Source: Candidatus Saccharimonadota bacterium (GTDB lineage: Bacteria > Patescibacteriota > Saccharimonadia > Saccharimonadales > Saccharimonadaceae). Taken from it: 33,419 nucleotides of DNA. Each line of letters begins with the position of its first letter. The stretch's first letter is position 1. Under the pieces are notes generated by a model, which saw nothing but the letters and a program-made list of their open reading frames with translations, made no database searches and was not told where the DNA came from. The translations under genes and the position numbers were made by a program. This document shows positions 21,544 to 29,180 of this stretch, in pieces. The stretch covers positions 1 through 33,419 of the forward strand of contig JAFUCF010000028.1 in the NCBI GenBank assembly GCA_017459845.1. Reading direction: 5' to 3'.

Positions 21544-24500
21544 ATTGCAAAAACAAGCGATTGAATATCTCGAGGGCCCGCTCCTTGTCATTGCCGGGCC
21601 GGGCACGGGCAAAACTCAGCTTTTATCTAAAAAAGTTGAGTATATTTTGAACGAGACAGATGATAATCCAGAGAATATTTTGTGTTTAACATTTACAGAA
21701 TCGGGGGCACAGAATATGCGGGATAGGCTATTTAGCATGATCGGTAAGGCGGCGGCAAAGGTACAAATTCATACTTATCATGCTTTTGGCTCGGATATTT
21801 TGGCGGAGTATCGCAAATTTACCACGGAATATATACCGAATTTAGATAGCCCGATTGATGCGGTGTCGCAGTATAAGCTAATAAAAGAAATTCAGAATAA
21901 TTTGGATAGTAATGATATTTTGCGTGGGGATAGTGTTTCGGATATTATCTCTACGATTGCATCGGCTAAATCGGCTAGGTTAACCGCGGACGATTTAGAA
22001 AAAATTGGGCGTATTAACCTTGAGATTGCAACGGAAATGGGGCCAGAGCTCTCACATATTATGGATGGTCTGACGGGCAAGAACTTTCGCTTTAAGTCAG
22101 CGATGGAAGAAATCTATGGTCCAGCGCGTGAGGCTTTGGCTAAATATGTTTCTGATGAGCCGTTGGCACCGGGGGTATACCGTGAGGCGAATATTTACCT
22201 ATTTGAGCTAAATCAGATTATTGAGGATGAGGAGCTAAAAGAGAAGCCGTCGGTTTCCCCGCTCTCGCGTTGGAAGGATAAACGGTTTGAGAAAGATGAA
22301 AATGGCAACTATCGGCTAAAAAACGTGGTGGCAAATAAGAAGTTAATTAGCTTGGCAAGAGTGATGCGAACTTACAATGAGCGTCTGGTGGCAGATGGAT
22401 TATTTGATTATGCTGATATGATTGAGCAGGCGATAGCGTTCTTAAAACAAGATGCGGCCTTTAGGGCAACGCTTTCAGAAAGATATCGTTATATTTTACT
22501 TGATGAGTTCCAGGATACCAATCCATCTCAGGCTGAACTAATCTATCTTTTAACGGATTATGAAAAGCCCTTGGTGATGGCGGTAGGTGATGATGACCAG
22601 GCGATTTTTGAATTTCAGGGGGCGAATGCATCCAATTTTATTGAATATCAAAATCACTACAATGCGAAGGTAATTACGCTAAAAGAAAACTATCGTTCTA
22701 CGGCAGAGATCTTAAAACTCTCACGTAAGATTGCCGATCAGCTAGAAAGCAGTTTTGCCAAGATGTATAACATTGATAAAAACTTGGTGGCCGAGCGCGA
22801 GTTTGACACTAAGGCGATAGAGCGGCACGAATTTCTATCTTCTGATGGTGAATATTATTGGGTGGCAGAAAAAATTGCCGAGCTGGTGAAATCTGGTGTG
22901 CCGCAAAAAGAAATTGCAATTATTGCGCCAAAGCATAAATACATTGCGCCGGTGCTCCCTTATCTTAAAGCGCATGATGGTGTTTATGTGGCTTACGAGA
23001 AACGTGATAATTTGTTTTTAGACCGCCAGGTAGGAGAGATTATTACGTTGGCAAAATTTATCCAGGGCGTGGCGGACAATCAGCCGGTAGAGCATATGAT
23101 TTTACCAATTTTATCATTCCCTTGTTTTGGGATTTCGCCACTTTCGGCAATTAAGGCGGCAAGACGCGACAATAAAAAGGCGGCGCTAGATTATTTCACA
23201 GAAGCAGACGACGAGAAGATACAAAGCTTGGGTGGGCTTCTAGCGGCACTAATACAAAAATCTCATGAAGCGCCGCTTGAGCTAATGCTAGATTATATCG
23301 TGGGTACGGTAGAAGTGGCGGATGGGTTGAAATCACCGTTCTTAGATTATTATACTAAGGAGCAGCCAGATTATGCAGAGTTCTCACTATATGAAAACTT
23401 GAATGTGCTGAGGTCGGCGCTTTCTGGCTATTTGAAAAAGGTGGAACAGCCGAAGCTTCTTGATTTGGCGCGCTTTGTGATGGACTATGAGGAGGCGGAT
23501 GTTGCGCTGGCGAATACTAGCCCATATAGCGAGGCGGATGATGCGGTGCAAATTTTGACGGCGCACAAGTCTAAAGGCCTAGAGTTTACATATGTTTTTA
23601 TGATTGCGGTAGATGATATGTCTTGGGGTAAGGGCAAAGGTAACAACAATTTGTTGGTTTTGCCGGTAAACTTGGCGCAGATTCGTCATACGGGCGTGAC
23701 GGATGATGAAAGGTTGAGGCTACTCTTTGTCGCAACCACGAGGGCAAAAGCTAACCTAATTATGACTAATGCCTTAACGGATTTTGCCGGCAAGACGCCA
23801 AAGCGTCTAGAATATTTAGAGGAGCATGAAGAAGATGGCAGGCTAGTCTCTCCATTTGTGGGCGAGGTTTTTACGCACTATGATGATTTGGAGGAGGCGA
23901 AAAAACAGACGGATTTGCGCCTTTCTTGGATTGCGGCTTATAAAAATATGACGCCAGATTTGATGCCGATTTTAAAGAAGCGAGTGGAGAATTACCATTT
24001 GACAGCGTCAGATCTTACTTCGTTTATTGACGTTCGTTATGGTGGGCCGGCGGAGTTTTATAAGACTAAAATTCTGTTGGCTCCGCGCGAGCCGGCGGAT
24101 AGCTCGGTAATTTTTGGTACGCTTATCCATGCGGTATTTGAGAAAGTTACGCGAGAACACATTAGCGATGAGGAAGCAATTGAGTTTTTCCGCTCGGAGG
24201 CGATAAACCAGCCAGTATCATCAGAAGACCAAAAATTTATGTTGGAGCGTGGCACGGTAGCGCTAGAAAAAAGCCTGAAAAAGTTTGGGCCAATCCTCAG
24301 GGCGAAAAATGCTTTTGCGGAGATCAGTTTCTTCTCGGAGCATTTACAAATCGGCGATGTGCCAATTACGGGCGTGGTAGACCATATTAATATTGATGAA
24401 GAAACTAAAACTATCGAGCTTTATGATTTTAAAACTTCTAATTTCCACTTGGATAAATGGGACGCCAACGACACACTATATAAATACAAAATGCAGCTAG

Positions 24501-24817
24501 GGGTTTATAAATTATTACTTAATCTTTCGCCGGCTTATGCTAAGTATAAAGTAGCGCGGGGGCATATTCTCTTTGTGAAGCCAGACGGGTATGATGAGGT
24601 GCACGACAAAGTATATGAATTTAATGATAAGGACGAAACTGAGCTAAAGCGGTTGATTTCGGCGGTTTATCACGAGATTGTAAGTCTGGATTTTGTGAAT
24701 GATGCAGAATTATTTATAGAAAAGGACAAGACTAAGGGGTTGAAAGATATCAAAGAATTTGTAAAGAAACTAATAGAAAAAGATACGGAGTGTAGGGGCT
24801 TAGCAGATTTTAGTTGA
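21530..24817 (+). CDS. UvrD/PcrA-type helicase fused to a RecB-like nuclease domain
   Basis: Predicted DNA repair helicase-nuclease of 1095 residues. The superfamily 1A core shows Walker A GPGTGKT (23-29), LCLTFTESGAQNMRDR (motif Ia), LLDEFQDTNPSQ (motif II, near 325), GDDDQAIFEFQGA (motif III) and VQILTAHKSKGLEF (motif V), with LLFVATTRAK (motif VI). The C-terminal part from about 815 is a PD-(D/E)XK nuclease of the RecB/AddB kind: FGTLIHAVFEKV, ITGVVDHI (Asp951) and YDFKTSN (Asp966, Lys968). No iron-sulfur cysteine cluster is seen. Helicase plus nuclease suggests double-strand break processing, as in RecB- or AddA-like enzymes; no RecC or AddB partner is in the window. AAAGGAG precedes ATG 21530. 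Confidence 0.94.
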   Translation: MPPNKLQKQAIEYLEGPLLVIAGPGTGKTQLLSKKVEYILNETDDNPENILCLTFTESGAQNMRDRLFSMIGKAAAKVQIHTYHAFGSDILAEYRKFTTEYIPNLDSPIDAVSQYKLIKEIQNNLDSNDILRGDSVSDIISTIASAKSARLTADDLEKIGRINLEIATEMGPELSHIMDGLTGKNFRFKSAMEEIYGPAREALAKYVSDEPLAPGVYREANIYLFELNQIIEDEELKEKPSVSPLSRWKDKRFEKDENGNYRLKNVVANKKLISLARVMRTYNERLVADGLFDYADMIEQAIAFLKQDAAFRATLSERYRYILLDEFQDTNPSQAELIYLLTDYEKPLVMAVGDDDQAIFEFQGANASNFIEYQNHYNAKVITLKENYRSTAEILKLSRKIADQLESSFAKMYNIDKNLVAEREFDTKAIERHEFLSSDGEYYWVAEKIAELVKSGVPQKEIAIIAPKHKYIAPVLPYLKAHDGVYVAYEKRDNLFLDRQVGEIITLAKFIQGVADNQPVEHMILPILSFPCFGISPLSAIKAARRDNKKAALDYFTEADDEKIQSLGGLLAALIQKSHEAPLELMLDYIVGTVEVADGLKSPFLDYYTKEQPDYAEFSLYENLNVLRSALSGYLKKVEQPKLLDLARFVMDYEEADVALANTSPYSEADDAVQILTAHKSKGLEFTYVFMIAVDDMSWGKGKGNNNLLVLPVNLAQIRHTGVTDDERLRLLFVATTRAKANLIMTNALTDFAGKTPKRLEYLEEHEEDGRLVSPFVGEVFTHYDDLEEAKKQTDLRLSWIAAYKNMTPDLMPILKKRVENYHLTASDLTSFIDVRYGGPAEFYKTKILLAPREPADSSVIFGTLIHAVFEKVTREHISDEEAIEFFRSEAINQPVSSEDQKFMLERGTVALEKSLKKFGPILRAKNAFAEISFFSEHLQIGDVPITGVVDHINIDEETKTIELYDFKTSNFHLDKWDANDTLYKYKMQLGVYKLLLNLSPAYAKYKVARGHILFVKPDGYDEVHDKVYEFNDKDETELKRLISAVYHEIVSLDFVNDAELFIEKDKTKGLKDIKEFVKKLIEKDTECRGLADFS

Positions 24818-24842
24818 CAAAATACGGTGTTATTTGTATAAT
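24814..24842 (+). promoter_or_regulatory. Consensus promoter of the zinc-ribbon miniprotein
   Basis: TTGACA (24814-24819), a 17-bp spacer and TATAAT (24837-24842): a perfect match to the housekeeping consensus. It begins within the helicase stop codon. Confidence 0.9.
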
Positions 24843-24877
24843 AGTAGCACGTCATAGCCAGTGAGGGGGTGATATGG

Positions 24878-25054
24878 ATGGCTACGTATTGTTGCCCAAG
24901 ATGTAAGAGACCGTATCCATCGCAAAGCGAAGCGAATAGATGCGGTTGCGCACAACGTGTAAAATGCCCGGCTTGTAACGGGACTGGCGTACAATATGGG
25001 ACGAAAATCCCTTGCCACCGTTGCGGCGGTGCAGGCACCGTGTTCTTGCAGTAA
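24878..25054 (+). CDS. Zinc-ribbon miniprotein with DnaJ-like cysteine repeats
   Basis: A 58-residue protein with four cysteine pairs or near-pairs: CCPRC at 5-9, CGC near 25-27, CPACNGTG and CHRCGGAG. The last two are the CxxCxGxG repeats that bind zinc in DnaJ and relatives, so this is a free-standing zinc-finger module. Function is unknown; single modules like this can bind RNA, DNA or partner proteins. ATG 24878 is preferred because an almost perfect Shine-Dalgarno sequence (AGGGGGTGAT, 24864-24873) sits just before it. A GTG at 24869 would add three residues but lies inside that site. It is driven by a perfect consensus promoter and followed by a strong terminator, so high expression is likely. 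Confidence 0.8.
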   Translation: MATYCCPRCKRPYPSQSEANRCGCAQRVKCPACNGTGVQYGTKIPCHRCGGAGTVFLQ

Positions 25055-25072
25055 GAATTGTTCTTTTGTTTT

Positions 25073-25098
25073 AAAACGGGGCTTTTGGCCCCGTTTTT
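25073..25098. terminator. Bidirectional terminator between the zinc-ribbon gene and the methyltransferase gene
   Basis: Stem AAAACGGGGC with GCCCCGTTTT, loop TTTTG, T runs on both strands. It overlaps the stop codon of the minus gene. Confidence 0.9.
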
Positions 25099-26353
25099 AC
25101 TTGGCCTTTAAGATTACGAGGTTTTCTAAATGCGGAGTGCGGGGGAAAAAATTGAAAGGCTGGATTTTAATAATATTATATTTTTCTGTTAGGATTTTGA
25201 TGTCGCGGGCTTGGGTAATAGGGTTGCAGGAAAGATAGATAATAGTAGCTGGGAGCGTTTTAAGTAGTTTTTCTGTTAGTTTAATATCTAGGCCGGCGCG
25301 GGGCGGATCAACAATGACGGTTTGGTCGGACTTGATGAAATCTGTTACATCTTCAGACTTAGCAAGGAAGGCGTTTGGTATTTTTGACATCGGGGCCTGC
25401 CTCGAAGAAAAATCCTTAAAGGTAGTATTGGTCTCACTAACATTTAGTAGACGAATATTTCTTTCTAGCTCGGCGAAGGCGGATTTGTCAATCTCTACCA
25501 GTGTAAGGTTTTTGTCTTTGGCAATGGAGAGGCCAATAGTGCCGACGCCAGCGTAGAGATCTAAGACATTTTCGGTAGTGACGTATGGCATGATTTCTCG
25601 TAAAACCATTTCGTAAACTGGGAGGTTGATTTGGAAAAATCCGTTAGGCGAATATGAGTACTCGCGGCCAAGGATGGTATCGGTGAGATTTTGGAAGGCT
25701 GGGTGTGGCTGGTGGTTCTCATATAAGCCGCCTGAGACTTTGCCGTTTTGGTTGGTACGGAGCAGTAATGATTGGTAGGCACGGCCATCGGCGTGGCGAG
25801 CATTGAGCTCGGCGACAATCTCGGTCGCTTTCTGAAAAATCTCTGGGCGCTCTATGCTGGAGCTGTCTACTTTGATTTTGCGGTGAGTACCGCGTTTATG
25901 AAAGCCTAGATGGAGCTTTTCGTCGGAATAGTCATAATACAAGGAATATTCCATTTTATTGCGGTAGAAAAAATCTTGAGCATCTGTAGATACTTGGGTT
26001 TTAGATATGTCTAGCAAATTTGGTACGTCTTGTTGTCGAAAGATTTCCGTTAGTAAAAGAGATTTTTGCTTTAACTCATAATCGTAATCCATGATTTGCC
26101 AGGGGGAGGTGGAAAGATAGCAAGGATCTTTAGGCTGGATGCGATGCTTTGAGGGTTGTGCTATTTCCAGGGCAGTGGCTTCAAAGTAATGCGATTTTTG
26201 TTTGGTGATTTCATATTTTGTAATAATTTCACCAGGGAGGGCGTTCCAAAAAAAGCCTTTGATGCCGTCTTTCATAGTAGCAATCCCTTGGCCGCCGGGT
26301 ACAAGCTTTTCTATTTGAGCGGGATTATCTGAGATTATTTGCGGAAGCTTCAT
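25097..26353 (-). CDS. TrmA/RlmD-family RNA uridine-5 methyltransferase
   Basis: Adds a methyl group to C5 of uridine in rRNA or tRNA. The 418 residues start with a TRAM-like RNA-binding region (1-60, LVPGGQGIA...), then a central domain, then a Rossmann methyltransferase domain: DLYAGVGTIGLSIA (SAM site), VDPPRAGLD (substrate and base motif), and YLSCNPITQARD with nucleophile Cys376. Only one cysteine (in DPCYLS) remains of the four that hold an iron-sulfur cluster in RlmD, so it probably lacks the cluster. Whether it modifies 23S rRNA or tRNA cannot be told. I chose ATG 26353, 6 nt after a TATAAT box. Confidence 0.93.
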   Translation of the reverse strand: MKLPQIISDNPAQIEKLVPGGQGIATMKDGIKGFFWNALPGEIITKYEITKQKSHYFEATALEIAQPSKHRIQPKDPCYLSTSPWQIMDYDYELKQKSLLLTEIFRQQDVPNLLDISKTQVSTDAQDFFYRNKMEYSLYYDYSDEKLHLGFHKRGTHRKIKVDSSSIERPEIFQKATEIVAELNARHADGRAYQSLLLRTNQNGKVSGGLYENHQPHPAFQNLTDTILGREYSYSPNGFFQINLPVYEMVLREIMPYVTTENVLDLYAGVGTIGLSIAKDKNLTLVEIDKSAFAELERNIRLLNVSETNTTFKDFSSRQAPMSKIPNAFLAKSEDVTDFIKSDQTVIVDPPRAGLDIKLTEKLLKTLPATIIYLSCNPITQARDIKILTEKYNIIKIQPFNFFPRTPHLENLVILKAK

Positions 26354-26359
26354 GGGGAT

Positions 26360-26387
26360 ATTATACAAGAAATTGGTGTTTTTACAA
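26360..26387 (-). promoter_or_regulatory. Promoter of the methyltransferase gene (leaderless)
   Basis: On the minus strand, TTGTAA (26387-26382), a 16-bp spacer and TATAAT (26365-26360), 6 nt before the ATG. Confidence 0.75.
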
Positions 26388-26430
26388 GATATGCCGATTA
26401 AGGCTGGGCAAGCCTAGTCCTTTGTTTGAA

Positions 26431-27012
26431 CTAGAGTTCATAAATTTTTATCTCAGAGTTTGGGTGGGTGAAGCTATTCATGGCTTCTGCATCTGTAATA
26501 TTGTTTGTAATAATAAAAAGACAGCGCGAAATAAAGGAGTGTGTAATAAGTAGGATTTCCCCACCGTCCGGGTACGCGGCTCTTAAATCTTTCAAAAAAC
26601 TTTTCACTCGTTCTAAGCCAGACAAAAGAGTTTCGGCGCCACTGCTCATATGGGTGACTTCTAGAGAATTCCAGAGCGGTTGCTCCCAAAGCTCGTCTAT
26701 AGTGTAATTTTCAAGCTCCCCGAGGTCTCGCTCGGCAAGACGATTATCGTAAATTGGCGTATATTCTGGCGCGACGATTTGGGCTGATTCTACACAACGT
26801 TTCATCGGCGAGGCATAAACGGCGTTAAAAAGATGAAGCTTTGAGCCTAACGATTTAGCTTGGAGATGGAGTAAATCGCCTCGCACTTTGAGCATTTGTT
26901 CGCGGCCGTTTTCAGTTAGACTGTCTTCCGAACGGCCAGTGACGACACCCGTGAGATTAGCTGGAGTTTCGCCATGACGGACGACAACTAATCTTAACTT
27001 TTTTGCGCTCAT
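26431..27012 (-). CDS. Histidine phosphatase family protein (phosphoglycerate-mutase-like)
   Basis: Cytoplasmic phosphohydrolase or mutase of 193 residues. The catalytic motif VVRHGET with His13 lies at the N-terminus. The second half has YASPMKRCVESAQIV, LAERDLGELENY (acid residue region) and the second histidine in EILLITHSFISRC. It is shorter than the cofactor-dependent glycolytic mutase (about 250) and resembles the CobC/GpmB-like phosphatases. Substrate is not predictable. ATG 27012 is preferred to 27030 because the latter would overlap the -10 box. Divergent from the ABC transporter gene with only 18 bp between start codons. Confidence 0.9.
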   Translation of the reverse strand: MSAKKLRLVVVRHGETPANLTGVVTGRSEDSLTENGREQMLKVRGDLLHLQAKSLGSKLHLFNAVYASPMKRCVESAQIVAPEYTPIYDNRLAERDLGELENYTIDELWEQPLWNSLEVTHMSSGAETLLSGLERVKSFLKDLRAAYPDGGEILLITHSFISRCLFIITNNITDAEAMNSFTHPNSEIKIYEL

Positions 27013-27016
27013 ATAG

Positions 27017-27026
27017 TATAATTCTA
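27017..27026. promoter_or_regulatory. Overlapping divergent -10 boxes of the phosphatase and ABC genes
   Basis: TATAAT (plus, 27017-27022) and TAGAAT (minus, 27026-27021) share two base pairs. Each lies exactly 8 nt from its ATG (27031 and 27012). Both messages should be leaderless. Confidence 0.7.
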
Positions 27027-27030
27027 ACAT

Positions 27031-27801
27031 ATGGGAAAAGTTATTGAAGCAAAAAATTTAACGAAAATATATGGGAAGAAATCAGCAGCTTTTACGGCGC
27101 TTGATGGGATTAATCTAGATATTAACGAGGGAGAATCGGTGGCGATTGTGGGGAAATCTGGCTCCGGTAAGTCTACCTTGATGCATCTTTTGGCGCTGCT
27201 TGATACGCCAACGAAGGGCACGATAGAAATTGATGGCCAGAATGCTACTAAGCTCTCAAAAAGACAACTGAATAAACTGCGTAATTCGCGGTTTGGGTTT
27301 GTATTTCAGCAATTTTTCATGAATGCAAACGATACGGTACTTGAAAATGTAATTTTGCCGCTTAAAATTGCCGGGGTTTCGCGTTTTAAACGTAAGAAAA
27401 TGGCGCTAGAGGCTTTAAAAATTGTGGATTTAGAGTCAAAGGCGAAGAACAAATCTACAGACCTTTCTGGTGGGCAGAAACAGAGGGTTTGTATTGCACG
27501 GGCGATTGTTAATAATCCAAAAATTATCTTTGCAGATGAGCCGACGGGTAACCTAGATTCGGCGACGGGCGATAAAATTACAGACCTTTTATTCGCGCTG
27601 AATGAAAAACGCGGGGTGACGTTGATTATTGTTACGCACGACGAGGATTTGGCAAAGCTTTGTAAAAGAATCGTCAGAATCTCTGATGGTAAAATTATTT
27701 CTGATAGCGCGGTGCGGAAGGATGCACAAGCAAAGGCATCAGAGCGGCGCGAAAAAGAGGCGGCAAGAGTAAAAAGAGCAAATGAAAAGGAGGCAAAATA
27801 A
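27031..27801 (+). CDS. ABC transporter ATP-binding protein (MacB/LolD type)
   Basis: ATPase of an exporter-like or mechanotransmitting ABC system, 256 residues. It shows Walker A GKSGSGKST (41-49), Q-loop FVFQQFFM, signature LSGGQKQRV (about 147-155), Walker B IIFADEPTG and the switch histidine in IIVTHDED. After residue 225 there is a highly charged Lys/Arg/Glu/Ala tail of about 30 residues not usual in the family, perhaps a coiled-coil contact. The permease gene starts in the TAATG overlap at its end, with AAGGAGG inside this gene, so the two are cotranslated and act together. Confidence 0.95.
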   Translation: MGKVIEAKNLTKIYGKKSAAFTALDGINLDINEGESVAIVGKSGSGKSTLMHLLALLDTPTKGTIEIDGQNATKLSKRQLNKLRNSRFGFVFQQFFMNANDTVLENVILPLKIAGVSRFKRKKMALEALKIVDLESKAKNKSTDLSGGQKQRVCIARAIVNNPKIIFADEPTGNLDSATGDKITDLLFALNEKRGVTLIIVTHDEDLAKLCKRIVRISDGKIISDSAVRKDAQAKASERREKEAARVKRANEKEAK

Positions 27802-29111
27802 TGAAACTTTTAGATATTATCTCCTCGGCTAATTCAAATTTATTTAGGAATAAGACGCGGACGTTCTTAACGATTTTAGCGGTCTTTATTGGTAGTTTTA
27901 CAATTATCTTAAACTCGGCGATTAACTCTGGAGTAAATGATTTTATCGACCGCCAGGTAGAAAGTGCGGGCGGCGATGGCTACTTGGAAATTATGACGAC
28001 CGAGGCGGTAGATACATTTTCTTCCATGATGAACACCTCTGAGGTGCAAGAATACAAAGAAAAAAGTAGTAACGGGCAGAATTCATCATACATCACGGAT
28101 GAGCAAATTGAAAAAGCTAGTAAAATCCCGGGCGTAGAATCGATAGATTTGATTTATTTTGCGACGCCAGAATACGTCACAAAAAAGGGCTCGGACAAAA
28201 AGTATGCAGTTACGAGTTTAAATTTGATGCCACGTGGCAATGTCAATTTAGACGTAACGGCAGGGCGCAAGCCGGATTCTACATCTAGCGAGCCAGAGGT
28301 GGCGCTAACAGAGGCGTATGTAAAGGCTTTGGGATATAATAGCGACGAGGAGGCTATTGGCGAGACGGTTACCTTTGCGGTGCCGAATACCATTGCGTGC
28401 TATACAGCAGTAAAACGTGAAGATTGTCTAAAATTTGTGGATGCAAAGGTAGTGGCAGTACAGGCCCCGGGCGTGATGGCGACTGGCGGGATGCGGGCCA
28501 ATTTAGCACTAAATGATGCGATTTACCAGCTTTCTACGGAGGGGATGCCAGAAGAAACTAAGCGCCATGCCTTCCAGGCGACCGCCCAAGTAGAGCCAAA
28601 TAAAGTGGATGAGATAAAGGAAGAACTAAAGAAAATTGGGCTAATTGCCATGACAATTGATGACGAGGTGGGGATGATTAGAACGTTCTTTGATGCAATC
28701 TTAGTAGTCTTTAGCATCTTTGGTGCAATTGCTCTAATTGCCGCCTCGATTGGCATTATTAATACCCTGTTTATGTCGGTACAAGAGCGCACGCGCGAGA
28801 TTGGCTTGATGAAAGCAATGGGGCTTTCTAACGCTAAAATCTTCTTGAGCTTTTCTTGCGAAGCGATTTTACTTGGGTTCTGGGGCTCAGTATTTGGCAT
28901 TGCCGTCTCTATGGCGATCGGCTTAATTGGCAATGAAGTGGCTCACCAGACGTTCTTGGCAGATTTCCCAACGTTTGACCTGGTAAAGTTTAACCCGCTA
29001 AATATGCTAATCATTACCTTGATTATCATGTTCATCGCTTTTCTTGCGGGGACTTTACCAGCCCGGCGGGCGGCTAAGAAAAACCCAATCGACGCGTTGA
29101 GATACGAGTAA
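27801..29111 (+). CDS. ABC transporter permease (MacB/FtsX family)
   Basis: Permease of 436 residues that partners the preceding ATPase. One N-terminal helix (about 20-40) is followed by a large extracytoplasmic MacB-type domain (about 45-285). Three C-terminal helices follow (about 290-320, 345-375 and 395-420), with the conserved coupling segment QERTREIGLMKAMGLS. It ends with LPARRAAKKNPIDALRYE. In Gram-positive-like cells such pairs export peptides or transmit envelope signals; no membrane-fusion protein is encoded nearby. The extracytoplasmic domain holds two cysteines (IACYTAVKREDCL) that could form a disulfide. Confidence 0.93.
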   Translation: MKLLDIISSANSNLFRNKTRTFLTILAVFIGSFTIILNSAINSGVNDFIDRQVESAGGDGYLEIMTTEAVDTFSSMMNTSEVQEYKEKSSNGQNSSYITDEQIEKASKIPGVESIDLIYFATPEYVTKKGSDKKYAVTSLNLMPRGNVNLDVTAGRKPDSTSSEPEVALTEAYVKALGYNSDEEAIGETVTFAVPNTIACYTAVKREDCLKFVDAKVVAVQAPGVMATGGMRANLALNDAIYQLSTEGMPEETKRHAFQATAQVEPNKVDEIKEELKKIGLIAMTIDDEVGMIRTFFDAILVVFSIFGAIALIAASIGIINTLFMSVQERTREIGLMKAMGLSNAKIFLSFSCEAILLGFWGSVFGIAVSMAIGLIGNEVAHQTFLADFPTFDLVKFNPLNMLIITLIIMFIAFLAGTLPARRAAKKNPIDALRYE

Positions 29112-29113
29112 TT

Positions 29114-29141
29114 AAAAGCGGGGGTATCCACCCCGCTTTTT
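29114..29141 (+). terminator. Terminator after the ABC transporter operon
   Basis: Stem AAAAGCGGGG with CCCCGCTTTT, 7-nt loop, T5 end. Confidence 0.85.
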
Positions 29142-29143
29142 GA

Positions 29144-29172
29144 TGTACAGAAAAGCATAAACGGTGTATAAT
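29144..29172 (+). promoter_or_regulatory. Promoter of the 963-residue orphan (leaderless)
   Basis: TGTACA (29144-29149), a 17-bp spacer and TATAAT (29167-29172), 8 nt before ATG 29181. No ribosome-binding site is present. Confidence 0.65.
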
Positions 29173-29180
29173 ATAAGCAT

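Noticed and set aside
26401-26415. AGGCT/AGCCT hairpin as a terminator
   Set aside because: A 5-bp stem with no T run; too weak to call.
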